NCBI RefSeq assembly: GCF_001439785.1
Contig: NZ_JYLI01000006.1
Span: 124,001-188,000 of the forward strand
Reading direction: 5' to 3'
Source of the DNA: Pseudomonas poae
GTDB lineage: Bacteria > Pseudomonadota > Gammaproteobacteria > Pseudomonadales > Pseudomonadaceae
Length of the DNA: 64,000 nucleotides
A program made the translations under genes and the position numbers. Positions 36,124 to 44,670 of the stretch are shown here, piece after piece. The stretch's first letter is position 1. The number at the start of each line of letters is the position of its first letter. A model generated the notes under the pieces. That model worked only from the letters and a program-made list of their open reading frames with translations. It made no database searches and had not been told where the DNA came from.

Positions 36124-36219
36124 TTTGCAGACGAGGCCTACAAGCGCTTCTGCAACGTTCTGATCATCGAATGCAGCGGTCAGCAGGGCACTGTCAGCTC
36201 CGGCCGCCTGATCCTTTAA
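36124..36219 (+). pseudogene. possible gene remnant (31 codons with coding-like composition)
   Basis: An open stretch between in-frame stops at 36121 and 36217 reads FADEAYKRFCNVLIIECSG and continues for 12 more residues. Third positions are almost all C or G (GAC GAG GCC TAC AAG CGC TTC), as in real genes of this genome, yet no start or upstream continuation exists. It may be the tail of a lost gene. I do not recognise the protein. Confidence 0.3.
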
Positions 36220-36224
36220 TCGTC

Positions 36225-36351
36225 AGATAATCGCGCGCTGTTTATATGGCCCCACGCAAACCCTTCAAGTACGCGTACGAACCTCCCTTTGCACTTGTTG
36301 CTCCTGAGTGCTCCTGCCCGACTGCCGCTTTAGCGAGGTCGGGTTTTTTTT
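36225..36351 (+). ncRNA. candidate small RNA ending at an intrinsic terminator
   Basis: The 400-base gap 36014-36413 has no intact gene but contains a classical terminator at 36317-36351 with no gene ending nearby, the nearest stop being 300 bases upstream. The region just before it (about 36225-36316) is free of long frames. This is the pattern of an independent small RNA; the 5' end given is a guess. It could instead be the late terminator of the secreted-protein gene or an attenuator of the downstream transporter. Confidence 0.35.
36317..36351 (+). terminator. strong intrinsic terminator
   Basis: CCCGAC (36317-36322) pairs with GTCGGG (36338-36343), with an inner CGCT/AGCG stem, followed by eight T (36344-36351). 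It lies 63 bases before the transporter start. Confidence 0.8.
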
Positions 36352-36413
36352 GCCCCGAGTTTCTTCAAACGCCGAAAACCTTTAATGTCCCGCCCATTCG
36401 AAATGAGGCGCGC

Positions 36414-37280
36414 ATGGGCTATCTACTGGTTGTCACCCTGATTCAGGCATTTTCCTTCAGCTTGATCGGCGAATACCTCGCCGGTCACGTCGACAGCTAC
36501 TTCGCGGTGCTGGTGCGCGTGGTGTTGGCCGGTTTGGTCTTTCTCCCGCTGACCCGCTGGCGCTCGGTAGAGCCGGCCTTCATGCGCAGCATGCTGGTGA
36601 TCGGCGCGCTGCAGTTTGGCGTGACCTACGTCTGCCTGTACCTGAGCTTTCGCGTATTGACGGTCCCGGAAGTGCTGCTGTTCACCATCCTCACGCCGTT
36701 GCATGTGACGCTGATCGAAGATGCTCTCAATCGGCGCTTCAACCCTTGGGCGCTGGTGGCGGCACTGGTGGCGGTGGCGGGCGCGGCGGTGATTAGCTTC
36801 GACCAGATCACGCCGAATTTCCTGATGGGTTTTCTGCTGCTGCAACTGGCCAACTTCACCTACGCCGCCGGGCAGGTCATGTACAAACATTTGGTGGCGC
36901 GTTATCCGAGCGATCAGCCGCACTACCGGCGTTTCGGTTATTTCTACCTGGGCGCATTGCTGGTGGTGTTGCCGGCGTTCCTGCTGTTCGGCAAGTCCGA
37001 CTTTCTGCCGCAGGCACCGTTGCAGTGGGGCGTGTTGCTGTTCCTGGGCCTGGTCAGCACCGCGCTGGGCATGTACTGGTGGAACAAGGGCGCGTGTCTG
37101 GTCAATGGCGGCACGCTGGCGGTGGTCAACAATCTGCATGTGCCGGTGGGGCTGTTGCTGAACCTGCTGATCTGGAACCAGCATGAGCCGCTGGGGCGCC
37201 TGGCGCTGGGTGGACTGGTGATTCTGGGCGCGGTGTGGATCAGCCGACTTGGCATTCGCACTGCGCCGGCGCATGCCTGA
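36414..37280 (+). CDS. EamA-family (DMT superfamily) transporter
   Basis: 288 residues with ten predicted membrane helices in two EamA repeats (LLVVTLIQAFSFSLIGEYLAG; GVTYVCLYLSFRVLTVPEVLLFTILTPLHV; LVSTALGMYWWNKGACLVNGGTLAVVNN). The NKGACLVNGGTLAVVNNLHVPVGLL segment resembles carboxylate/amino acid/amine transporters. The ATG at 36414 follows TGAGG; a much longer frame from 36246 runs through the terminator and is rejected. Substrate unknown. Confidence 0.85.
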   Translation: MGYLLVVTLIQAFSFSLIGEYLAGHVDSYFAVLVRVVLAGLVFLPLTRWRSVEPAFMRSMLVIGALQFGVTYVCLYLSFRVLTVPEVLLFTILTPLHVTLIEDALNRRFNPWALVAALVAVAGAAVISFDQITPNFLMGFLLLQLANFTYAAGQVMYKHLVARYPSDQPHYRRFGYFYLGALLVVLPAFLLFGKSDFLPQAPLQWGVLLFLGLVSTALGMYWWNKGACLVNGGTLAVVNNLHVPVGLLLNLLIWNQHEPLGRLALGGLVILGAVWISRLGIRTAPAHA

Positions 37281-37288
37281 TTCAATGG

Positions 37289-37310
37289 GTGGGAGCGGCT
37301 GGCTCCCACC
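37289..37310. repeat. REP hairpin
   Basis: GGTGGGAGC and GCTCCCACC form a nine-base stem between converging transporter and channel genes. It carries the GTGGGAGC core seen in other REPs of the window. Confidence 0.7.
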
Positions 37311-37323
37311 TTGAGATAAAAGC

Positions 37324-38604
37324 CTAGATAGCGCTGTTTTCCGGGGCAGGCAGTGGGCTGAACACGCCGGCTCGCAGGTCGTTGCCGCTTGGCTGCTGAT
37401 ACAAACTCAAGCCGAATTCCGGCAATACCGCCAACAGGTAATCAAAAATGTCACCCTGGATCCGCTCGTAATCCGCCCACGCGGTGGTGCGGGTGAAGCA
37501 GTAGATTTCCAGTGGCACGCCCTGGGCGGTGGTCTGCATCTGGCGCACCATGCAGGTCATGTTCGGCTGAATGTCCGGATGGCTTTTCAGATAAGCCAGG
37601 GCATAGGCGCGGAAGGTGCCGAGGTTGGTCATGCGGCGACGGTTGGCCGACAGCTGTGCGCTGTTACCCTGGGCTTCGTTCCAGGCCTTGAGTTCGGCCT
37701 GCTTGCGGCTGATGTAGTCGGTGAGCAAGTGCACCTGGGTCATGCGCACTTCTTCGTCATCGCGCAGAAAACGCACGCCGCTGGCATCGATATACAGGCT
37801 GCGTTTGATACGGCGTCCGCCCGAGGCCTGCATGCCGCGCCAGTTCTTGAACGACTCGGACATCAGGCGCCAGGTGGGGATGGAGACGATGGTCTTGTCG
37901 AAGTTCTGCACCTTGACCGTGTGCAGGGTGATGTCCACCACATCGCCGTCGGCACCGACCTGCGGCATTTCGATCCAGTCGCCCACGCGCAGCATGTCAT
38001 TGCTGGTGAGCTGCACGCTGGCGACAAATGACAGCAGGGTGTCCTTGTACACCAACAGGATCACCGCCGACATGGCACCCAGGCCGGACAGCAGCAACAG
38101 CGGCGAGCGGTCGATCAGGGTGGCAACGATGATGATCGCGGCAAACACGAACAACACCATTTTCGTCAACTGCACATAGCCCTTGATCGAGCGGGTGCGC
38201 GCGTGTTCGGTGCGCGCGTAGATGTCCAGCAGCGCGTTGAGCAGGGCGCTCACGGCCAGCGTCAGAAACAGGATGGTGATCGCCAGGGCGACGTTGCCGA
38301 TAAACAGGATGGCGGTCTTGCCCAGGTTCGGCACGAGGTACAGGCCGAACTGGATCACCAGGGATGGCGTCATCTGTGCCAGGCGATGGAAGACCTTGTT
38401 GTGCCGCAGGTCGTTGAGCCAGTGCAGAGCCGGTTGCCGGCCAAGCAGCTTGACCGCGTGCAGGATGAGGTAACGCGCCACGCGCCCAAGCAGCAGGGCC
38501 ACCATCAGCAATACCAGCAGGCCGAGGCTGGAATGCAGCAGCGGATGCTCGTCGAGGGTGCCCCAAAGGTCTTGCACGTTGCGCCACAGCTGTTTGATAT
38601 CCAT
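37324..38604 (-). CDS. MscS-family mechanosensitive channel (YbdG-like)
   Basis: 426 residues. Five membrane helices in the first 200 residues, then the MscS pore helix and beta domain (LLLSGLGAMSAVILLVYKDTLLSFVASVQL; VGDWIEMPQVGADGDVVDITLHTVKVQNFDKTIVSIP). The extended cytoplasmic part with IPTWRLMSESFKNWRGMQASGGRRIKR is characteristic of the YbdG/MscM-like branch rather than the short MscS. Inner membrane osmotic safety valve. It is divergent from the helicase gene. Confidence 0.9.
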   Translation of the reverse strand: MDIKQLWRNVQDLWGTLDEHPLLHSSLGLLVLLMVALLLGRVARYLILHAVKLLGRQPALHWLNDLRHNKVFHRLAQMTPSLVIQFGLYLVPNLGKTAILFIGNVALAITILFLTLAVSALLNALLDIYARTEHARTRSIKGYVQLTKMVLFVFAAIIIVATLIDRSPLLLLSGLGAMSAVILLVYKDTLLSFVASVQLTSNDMLRVGDWIEMPQVGADGDVVDITLHTVKVQNFDKTIVSIPTWRLMSESFKNWRGMQASGGRRIKRSLYIDASGVRFLRDDEEVRMTQVHLLTDYISRKQAELKAWNEAQGNSAQLSANRRRMTNLGTFRAYALAYLKSHPDIQPNMTCMVRQMQTTAQGVPLEIYCFTRTTAWADYERIQGDIFDYLLAVLPEFGLSLYQQPSGNDLRAGVFSPLPAPENSAI

Positions 38605-38798
38605 GGGTAAAGCCGATTCCTCTGTAAGACAAGACGGGGGCGATTAGAGCATTTAAGTGGGCTGAAGTTGACGCCATGGACAAATACACTCACAAAAAAG
38701 CGTCTGATTCGCACTGTCCGCGTAAAGAAACTCGGTTTGGACGCCCGAAACCGTTACCCTATGCAGCTGATATTTTGTATTTCTTCGAGGTAGCACCC

Positions 38799-40145
38799 GT
38801 GTTTTCCCAATTCGCCCTGCACGAACGCCTGCTCAAAGCCGTGGCCGAGCTTAAATTTGTCGAGCCAACGCCTGTGCAGGCAGCGGCCATTCCGCTCGCG
38901 CTCGAAGGGCGTGACCTGCGGGTGACGGCGCAGACCGGCAGTGGCAAGACCGCTGCGTTCGTCCTGCCGATTCTCAATCGCCTGATCGGCCCGGCCAAAG
39001 TGCGGGTCAGCATCAAGACCCTGATCCTGCTGCCCACCCGCGAACTGGCCCAGCAAACCTTGAAGGAAGTGGAGCGCTTCTCGCAGTTCACCTTCATCAA
39101 GTCCGGCCTGATCACTGGCGGTGAAGACTTCAAGGTCCAGGCCGCCATGCTGCGCAAGGTGCCGGACATCCTGATCGGCACGCCGGGCCGCATGATCGAG
39201 CAACTCAACGCCGGTAATCTGGACCTCAAGGAAGTCGAAGTGCTGGTACTCGACGAAGCTGACCGCATGCTGGACATGGGCTTTGCCGACGACGTGCAGC
39301 GTTTGGTCAGTGAGTGCGTCAACCGTCAGCAGACCATGCTGTTCTCCGCCACCACCGGCGGCTCGACACTGCGCGACATGGTCGCCAAGGTCCTGAACAA
39401 CCCCGAGCACCTGCAGGTCAACAACGTCAGCGACCTGAACGCGACGACGCGTCAGCAGATCGTCATGGCTGACCACAACGTGCACAAGGAACAGATCCTC
39501 AACTGGTTGCTGGCCAACGAGACCTATCAGAAGGCCATCGTGTTCACCAACACCCGTGCCGCTGCCGACCGCATCTACGGTCGCCTGGTGGCTCAGGAAT
39601 ACAAGGCGTTCGTGCTACACGGCGAGAAAGACCAGAAAGACCGCAAACTGGCCATCGACCGCCTCAAGGCGGGCGGCGTGAAAATTCTTGTGGCTACTGA
39701 CGTTGCCGCGCGCGGTCTGGACGTGGATGGTCTGGACATGGTCATCAACTTTGACATGCCCCGCAGCGGCGACGAATACGTGCACCGTATCGGCCGCACC
39801 GGGCGTGCCGGCAACGATGGCCTGGCGATCTCGCTGATCTGCCACGGCGATTGGAACCTGATGTCGAGCATCGAGCGCTACCTCAAGCAGTCGTTCGAGC
39901 GCCGCACCATCAAGGAAGTCAAAGGCACCTACACCGGGCCGAAGAAGGTCAAGGCGTCGGGCAAGGCCGTTGGCGTGAAGAAGAAAAAAACCGACGCCAA
40001 GGGCGACAAGAAGAAAGCCGGCGCCAAGTCGCCGACCAAGCGCAAGATCGCTAATCGCCCAAAGACCGACAACCTGTCGCTCGTCAGCAAAGACGGCATG
40101 GCACCACTCAAGCGTCGCAAGCCGGAAGCACCGGCTGCGGAATAA
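38799..40145 (+). CDS. DEAD-box RNA helicase, RhlE type
   Basis: 448 residues. Full helicase core: TPVQ, AQTGSGKT, PTRELAQQ, VLDEADRMLDMGF (DEAD), SATT, and the C-terminal ATDVAARGLD and HRIGRTGRAG. The basic tail (from about 375, rich in Lys: KKVKASGKAVGVKKKKT) is the RNA-binding extension usual in RhlE. It looks like the shorter of the two RhlE proteins of P. aeruginosa. The start is GTG at 38799 (VFSQFALHERLLKAV) after GAGG, matching that family; in-frame ATGs at 38676 and 38760 would add an unconserved leader. A terminator follows directly. Confidence 0.9.
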   Translation: MFSQFALHERLLKAVAELKFVEPTPVQAAAIPLALEGRDLRVTAQTGSGKTAAFVLPILNRLIGPAKVRVSIKTLILLPTRELAQQTLKEVERFSQFTFIKSGLITGGEDFKVQAAMLRKVPDILIGTPGRMIEQLNAGNLDLKEVEVLVLDEADRMLDMGFADDVQRLVSECVNRQQTMLFSATTGGSTLRDMVAKVLNNPEHLQVNNVSDLNATTRQQIVMADHNVHKEQILNWLLANETYQKAIVFTNTRAAADRIYGRLVAQEYKAFVLHGEKDQKDRKLAIDRLKAGGVKILVATDVAARGLDVDGLDMVINFDMPRSGDEYVHRIGRTGRAGNDGLAISLICHGDWNLMSSIERYLKQSFERRTIKEVKGTYTGPKKVKASGKAVGVKKKKTDAKGDKKKAGAKSPTKRKIANRPKTDNLSLVSKDGMAPLKRRKPEAPAAE

Positions 40146-40156
40146 CGCTGTAGCAA

Positions 40157-40187
40157 CAAAAAAACCGGACACTGTCCGGTTTTTTTA
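40157..40187 (+). terminator. intrinsic terminator of the helicase gene
   Basis: ACCGGACA (40064-type arm at 40064+100, i.e. 40164-40171) and TGTCCGGT (40173-40180) form a perfect eight-base stem flanked by A and T runs. It begins shortly after the stop at 40145 and could work in both directions. Confidence 0.85.
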
Positions 40188-40326
40188 TGCGCGATGTTGG
40201 GGGTTGCCGCGTGGAACGTCTGGGAATTTCAGGAAAGTTGCGTCCGTCCATTGAGCTGAACGCAGCGTCACGCTGCGGGTCACACGCTTACGGGCTACCT
40301 TTCAACGGCTCGCAGGAGGAATCAGG

Positions 40327-40728
40327 ATGACGACTTACAACTGGGATTTGATCGAACGTTTGCTGCACGAAGTGCAGAACGGCGAGGGCAGCTTCGCTCC
40401 GCGTAAATACGCCGCGCAGGAAGCCGCCGGCAAGGCCATGGCAGGCGAGTCGGTTGGCAACCTTGATGCACTGAAAGACACCGCTGCAGGTTATGAAGCG
40501 CTGTTACTCGAGCGCGGGTTTATTGAATCGCGTCCGGAGGCAGAGGGCGGCAATGGCGAGAATTTTATCCTGACGCCACGGGGCTCGAGCCTGCTGTCGC
40601 TGATCGACAGCTCCATTCCTGGCGAGCATCACCCGCGTCATGTGCTGGACCAGCAGGAAGACGCGCTGCATGAAGCTACATTCGATGAGGTGGCTTCCAA
40701 AGCTGCCATTGCTGGCGGCGCGATCTGA
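40327..40728 (+). CDS. Small cytosolic protein, possibly DUF2513-like winged-helix
   Basis: 133 residues, no membrane segment or signal. It opens TYNWDLIERLLHEVQNGEG, resembling the YDWDLIRKLL start of DUF2513 proteins, and the middle (YEALLLERGFIESRP then FILTPRGSSLLSLI) reads like a winged helix with its wing. GGAGGAATCAGG provides a strong ribosome site. Possibly a transcription factor; I am not sure of the family. Confidence 0.65.
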   Translation: MTTYNWDLIERLLHEVQNGEGSFAPRKYAAQEAAGKAMAGESVGNLDALKDTAAGYEALLLERGFIESRPEAEGGNGENFILTPRGSSLLSLIDSSIPGEHHPRHVLDQQEDALHEATFDEVASKAAIAGGAI

Positions 40729-40732
40729 TTTA

Positions 40733-40760
40733 TGCGGGAGGGGGCTTGCTCCCTCCCGCA
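40733..40760. repeat. REP hairpin / bidirectional terminator
   Basis: TGCGGGAGGG (40733-40742) pairs perfectly with CCCTCCCGCA (40751-40760) across an eight-base loop. It lies between two converging genes, one base from the stop of the lipoprotein gene. Confidence 0.75.
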
Positions 40761-40761
40761 C

Positions 40762-41625
40762 TCAGTTAACAGCCTTCAGACACTTCAATGCTTTGAAGTC
40801 ACTACGAACGCCGTCGATTTTTTGCGTGAGTTTGATGCGTTGCTGCTCGGAGCTCTGCGCCATCAAATCCATGATCAGGCTGCGCGCAGCCGCCTCGGTT
40901 TGTGCATAGGCGGCGCGATATTGCGGCGTCCACAAGCTTTCACGCTCCACCAGCAATTGCTGCACTTTCTGCGGGAAGTCGGCGCTTTGGCGCTGCTTGA
41001 GGGCGTCAATGAACTGGGCCTGCCAATGGGCACGGTTGCCGATCCAGGCGGTGTTCTGATCACCCAGTTCGGTTGACCAGGCCATCACGCGACTTTGCTG
41101 GCTGGCGCTGAGCGGTCCCATCCAGGCGTCCAGGCGTTTGTTCATGCGCTCGGCGCGCTCCTTGATCTGCTGGGGCAGCGGCGGTTTGAGGTATTCGTCC
41201 TGGCGTTTGCGCAGGTCCTTGGCCAGCGCGTCGTTCATTTCCTTGACCTGTTGGTCATCCAGCCCCTGCAGCAGTTGAATCGCCGACGGCGTGATCTCCC
41301 GCGCGATGTCGGCAATCGCCTGCTTGGCTTCGACGGTGCGCGCTTGCAGCGCTGCGTCGGTGACCTGATTGTCGTCAACCATCTGCTGCAAGCGATCTAG
41401 CCAATCCAGGTAACCCGGCAACTGCGTGGTGCAATGCCAGGCCAGGTGCTGCTTGAGGGTGTCGTTGAACCAGCTCTTCTGCCCGGCATTCATGTCCAGG
41501 TAATCGTTGAGGGTCCAGGGGATGATCACATCGAGATTGCGGTAGGCCAGGCCCACACGATTGCAGCCGGCGAGCACCAGGCTGAGCGTCAGCAGTACCA
41601 CCAGAAGTTTGAGCCGGCTTAGCAT
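40762..41625 (-). CDS. DUF6279 family lipoprotein
   Basis: 287 residues. Lipoprotein signal with lipobox LVLAGC (Cys21), so it is probably membrane-anchored in the periplasm. The mature part is all-helical with the conserved start RNLDVIIPWTLNDYLDMNAGQKSWFNDTLKQHLAWHC, typical of a widespread Pseudomonas lipoprotein family of unknown role. The REP hairpin at its stop probably ends transcription. Confidence 0.82.
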   Translation of the reverse strand: MLSRLKLLVVLLTLSLVLAGCNRVGLAYRNLDVIIPWTLNDYLDMNAGQKSWFNDTLKQHLAWHCTTQLPGYLDWLDRLQQMVDDNQVTDAALQARTVEAKQAIADIAREITPSAIQLLQGLDDQQVKEMNDALAKDLRKRQDEYLKPPLPQQIKERAERMNKRLDAWMGPLSASQQSRVMAWSTELGDQNTAWIGNRAHWQAQFIDALKQRQSADFPQKVQQLLVERESLWTPQYRAAYAQTEAAARSLIMDLMAQSSEQQRIKLTQKIDGVRSDFKALKCLKAVN

Positions 41626-41690
41626 GGGCGAGTCCTTGCGCAGAGGGGTTCACGTATCTGAACCTGCGCGGGGCGCGACAGTTCAGCCGA

Positions 41691-42413
41691 TCAATAAAAC
41701 GAGCGCGCGGCCTTCAAGGTCAACAGGCCATCGCATTGCGAGTTGTGCCCGGAGTAGGCCGAGCAGTCGCCGCCGCTCAGGCTGGAATCGCTGTAGATGA
41801 GGTCCAGATCGATGCCTTTCCACGCTCTGGAAAACTGTACTGACCAGTCGCTGAAGCTGCGAATCGAGCCGCTGTCTACCGAGACCGGGGTGCCCAGTTG
41901 ATGGGTGGTGTACTTCATGCTCACCCCGATCCCGAAGGGCTGGGTGCCGCTGAGGTCGGCAAACAGCGTGCTGTCCTGACGGTCGGGGTCATTGCTGAAG
42001 GAGGCGCCGAAACGGTTGCCGAGCAGGTTGAGACCGCCGTAGAACTCCTGGCTGTCCAGTGGGCTGAGGGTGGGGTAGCTGTAGTGGATCAGGCCGACTT
42101 CGTAGCCCAGGGTCTGGTCGAAAGGATGTTTGAAGCCCATATACGAGTCGACTTCGAGGTCGCGGGAAGACGAAAGCCCCATGTTCGGCGAAAACTGGCC
42201 AAAATACAGGCCACTGTTGTGGCTCAAATCCAGGCCGCCATGGAAAGAGTCGCTGCCCGGCGAGGTCGGCTTGACCAGGCCCTGGGCCATGGAACGGCTC
42301 GGCGTGGTGCCCAACTTGAGGTCGAAGTCACCCCATTCGCGCTGGAAGATATGCGCTTCGGCGAGGGGGCTGGCGGCCAGGGCGCTGACCAGAAAAATGC
42401 ATGGTTTGAACAT
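41691..42413 (-). CDS. TorF-like putative outer membrane protein
   Basis: 240 residues. Signal peptide (FKPCIFLVSALAASPLAEA) and a beta-barrel-like mature part with repeated GxxxS/Gly-aromatic strands (SFHGGLDLSHNSGLYFGQFSPNM; EFYGGLNLLGNRFGASFS; SDWSVQFSRAWKGIDLDLIYSDSSLSGGDC) and a C-terminal aromatic (ARSFY). This matches the Gcw_chp/TorF putative porin family. Function unknown. It is on the same strand as the lipoprotein gene, with a 65-base gap. Confidence 0.75.
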   Translation of the reverse strand: MFKPCIFLVSALAASPLAEAHIFQREWGDFDLKLGTTPSRSMAQGLVKPTSPGSDSFHGGLDLSHNSGLYFGQFSPNMGLSSSRDLEVDSYMGFKHPFDQTLGYEVGLIHYSYPTLSPLDSQEFYGGLNLLGNRFGASFSNDPDRQDSTLFADLSGTQPFGIGVSMKYTTHQLGTPVSVDSGSIRSFSDWSVQFSRAWKGIDLDLIYSDSSLSGGDCSAYSGHNSQCDGLLTLKAARSFY

Positions 42414-42620
42414 GCTTCACTCCATGAAAAGCGAGGAGCAGTGGCAGAAAAAGTCGGGCAGATGCCCGCGCTAGACGTGTGCAAGCATAACGGCGAATGA
42501 CCAGCGGGGAGACCCGTTCGTCGATTAGCGCAGTTTGAGGTGAAGCTGGAGGGTGTCTCGGATTCCAGTCCTAGCGCCTTGAGAGCAAGACGCATAGGGA
42601 CCAGATGTGCTGCGCGGGTG

Positions 42621-42800
42621 TTACTTCTTGCCCAGGCTGATCTGCTTGGACGGGCCGAAAGTCTGGCCGCTCACGCCCTTGGCAATTTGCTGGATTTCGC
42701 CGCCGGACTTGAGGAAAGCAGCAATCTGGCTGTTGATCGATTCGCTGGTTTCAACCGCGGGAGCTGGCTTTGCTTTGCTGTTGGATGCTTTTACACGCAT
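42621..42800 (-). CDS. Small basic conserved Pseudomonas protein
   Basis: 59 residues. A Lys/Ala/Pro-rich N-terminus (KASNSKAKPAPA) is followed by SINSQIAAFLKSGGEIQQIAKGVSG and the ending FGPSKQISLGKK. I recall similar short proteins across Pseudomonas but know no function; the helix plus basic tail could suggest nucleic acid or ribosome contact. The ATG at 42800 is the last sensible start; the longer frame to 42905 has unlike composition. Confidence 0.6.
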   Translation of the reverse strand: MRVKASNSKAKPAPAVETSESINSQIAAFLKSGGEIQQIAKGVSGQTFGPSKQISLGKK

Positions 42801-43125
42801 GGCGGCCACTAACCTGTAGAGAATTAACTTGGCCAGGCATCGTACAGGAAATACTTGACAATTGCTTGGCAAATATCCCCCGGAGACTGGGATTAACGCC
42901 GGCAATGAACGGCCGTTAATCGCCGAATTAAACGGCTAACTTACTGTTTTAAATCAGTTCATCAGGTCGTAGGGGGGGGCAGGCAGCTCGCCAGGATTCA
43001 GCTGAGTGATCAGACGAGCGGCCAGCGCCAGTATGACGCCATGCCCACCCGCGATTTTCGCCGGTCACGCGCGTGCCGGTCTCAACTCGGGTAGAATGCC
43101 GCCCACGTAATGAGGGTATTTGGAA
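42801..43125. other. intergenic region with likely cvfB promoter
   Basis: 325 bases between divergent genes. TAGAAT at 43092-43097 is a plausible -10 element for the gene at 43126, although no good -35 is seen. A palindrome AACGGCCGTT lies near 42910. Nothing else recognisable. Confidence 0.4.
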
Positions 43126-43962
43126 ATGGCTTTAGTCGGGCGCTACAACAGCTTGCAAGTGGTTAAACACACCAACTTCGGTTTGTACCTGGACGGTGCG
43201 CAGGATGGCGAAATCCTCTTGCCCAATCGGTATATCCCCAAGGATATTCCCAGTGAAGATGAAGACTGGCTTAACGTTTTCATCTATCTGGACAGCGATG
43301 ACAAACTTATCGCCACGACGGAAAAACCCAAAGTTCAGGTGGGCGAATTCGCCAGTTTGAAAGTCGTTGAAGTCAACAGTATTGGTGTGTTCCTTGATTG
43401 GGGACTGCCCAAGGATCTGTTGCTGCCGTATTCGGAAGAAAAGCGCCAGTTGACCGCCGGCGAGTACTGCGTGGTGCACGTTTACCTCGACAAACACACC
43501 CGGCGCATTACTGCCACTGCGCGGCTTGACCGCTACCTCGACAAGACGCCGGCCAATTACCAGGTAGGCCAGGAAGTCGACCTGTTGGTGGCCGAGGCGA
43601 CCGACATGGGCTTCAAGGCGATCATCAACAATAAACACTGGGGCCTGATTCACAAGAACGAAGTGTTCAAATTCCTGCGCCCGGGCAAGGAAGAGAAAGG
43701 CTTCATCAAGGAAATTCGCGCCGATGGCAACATCAGCCTGAGCCTGCAGCCGGTCGGCCAGGAAGCGGCGTCGAGCCTCAACTCCAAGATTCTCGCCAAG
43801 TTGCGTGACAACAACGGCACGTTGCCGGTCAGCGATAAAAGTGATCCTGCGGTTATCAGCAACTTGTTCGGCGTCAGCAAGGGCAACTTCAAGAAAGCGA
43901 TTGGTGCGCTCTACAAGCAGGGTCAGATCGTGATTCACGCGGATCGCATTGAACTTAGCTGA
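43126..43962 (+). CDS. S1-domain RNA-binding protein CvfB
   Basis: 278 residues. Three S1-like OB folds followed by a winged helix: first LVGRYNSLQVVKHTNFGLYLDG, second VGEFASLKVVEVNSIGVFLDWGLPKDLLLPY, third VGQEVDLLVAEATDMGFKAIINNKHWGLIH, then SNLFGVSKGNFKKAIGALYKQGQI at the C-terminus. This is the CvfB/YitL architecture, an RNA-binding virulence or stress regulator in Gram-positives, role unclear in Pseudomonas. ATG 43126 is used; a TTG two codons upstream is possible. Confidence 0.9.
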   Translation: MALVGRYNSLQVVKHTNFGLYLDGAQDGEILLPNRYIPKDIPSEDEDWLNVFIYLDSDDKLIATTEKPKVQVGEFASLKVVEVNSIGVFLDWGLPKDLLLPYSEEKRQLTAGEYCVVHVYLDKHTRRITATARLDRYLDKTPANYQVGQEVDLLVAEATDMGFKAIINNKHWGLIHKNEVFKFLRPGKEEKGFIKEIRADGNISLSLQPVGQEAASSLNSKILAKLRDNNGTLPVSDKSDPAVISNLFGVSKGNFKKAIGALYKQGQIVIHADRIELS

Positions 43963-43978
43963 GTAGGGTTTGCTCTTT

Positions 43979-44061
43979 GTAGGAGCGAGCTTGCTCGCGA
44001 AAAAGGAACATCCGCCCGTGCGATGTACCTGAAAACTTTTCGCGAGCAAGCTCGCTCCTAC
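43979..44061. repeat. REPIN (perfect 25-bp inverted pair)
   Basis: Two perfectly inverted 25-base arms, 43979-44003 and 44037-44061, each with the GTAGGAGCGAGCTTGCTCGCG core, separated by 33 bases. Typical Pseudomonas REP doublet, directly before the DUF2177 gene. Confidence 0.9.
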
Positions 44062-44074
44062 CGGGTCCTTCGTT

Positions 44075-44473
44075 ATGTCCAAGAAAACGCTGTTTGCCTG
44101 CCTCGGCACCCTCGTTGCCTTCCTGATTCTCGACGGCCTGTGGCTTGGCGTGCTCATGGGCCCTACCTACAAATCCCTGCTAGGCCCGCTGATGCTTGAT
44201 CAGCCGCGCGTGCTGCCTGCCGTGTTGTTCTATGTGCTCTATGTCATGGGTTGCGTGCTGTTCGTGGTATTGCCCAGCACCAGCTGGCAGCGCGCCGCGC
44301 GCATGGGCGCCTTGCTCGGACTGGTGGCCTACGGTACTTACGACCTGAGCAACTGGGCCACCTTACAAGGCTGGTCTGCCGGCCTTGCGGTGATGGACAT
44401 GGCCTGGGGCACTTTCCTGACGGCAACCTGTTGCACGATCGGCTACCTGTGTGCACAACGAGTGCGCCGCTGA
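44075..44473 (+). CDS. DUF2177 family membrane protein
   Basis: 132 residues, four membrane helices. Family signature LILDGLWLGVLMGPTYKSLLGPLM and YGTYDLSNWATLQGW (conserved D-x-x-N) are present. Inner membrane protein of unknown function. Only 13 bases separate it from the REPIN, so its promoter must lie within or before the repeat, unless it reads through from cvfB. Confidence 0.85.
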   Translation: MSKKTLFACLGTLVAFLILDGLWLGVLMGPTYKSLLGPLMLDQPRVLPAVLFYVLYVMGCVLFVVLPSTSWQRAARMGALLGLVAYGTYDLSNWATLQGWSAGLAVMDMAWGTFLTATCCTIGYLCAQRVRR

Positions 44474-44670
44474 TTGTGTACACAATTAATGTGCACCGTT
44501 GTTGAGCGCGGCGCCCGCAGTTAAGGTTCCGTGTATTGCTCTGGAGCGCTGTTGCAGAGGGATTGTGTGCTATTGGCACGCAATCTGCTGACTACCTCGT
44601 ATACAAACCGTGCCGCCTCCCGTATGCACCCGTTATGGATGCGCAGGCCGGTATTTCGAGGAGCCCAGCG

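Noticed and set aside
36246..36413. Extended N-terminus of the EamA transporter from 36246
   Set aside because: The extension would translate through the strong terminator at 36317-36351 and lacks homology; the ATG at 36414 has a ribosome site.
44474..44670. Guanidine or other riboswitch ahead of the NCS1 transporter
   Set aside because: Searched by eye for conserved riboswitch motifs because of the guanidino context; none seen, only a possible leader.
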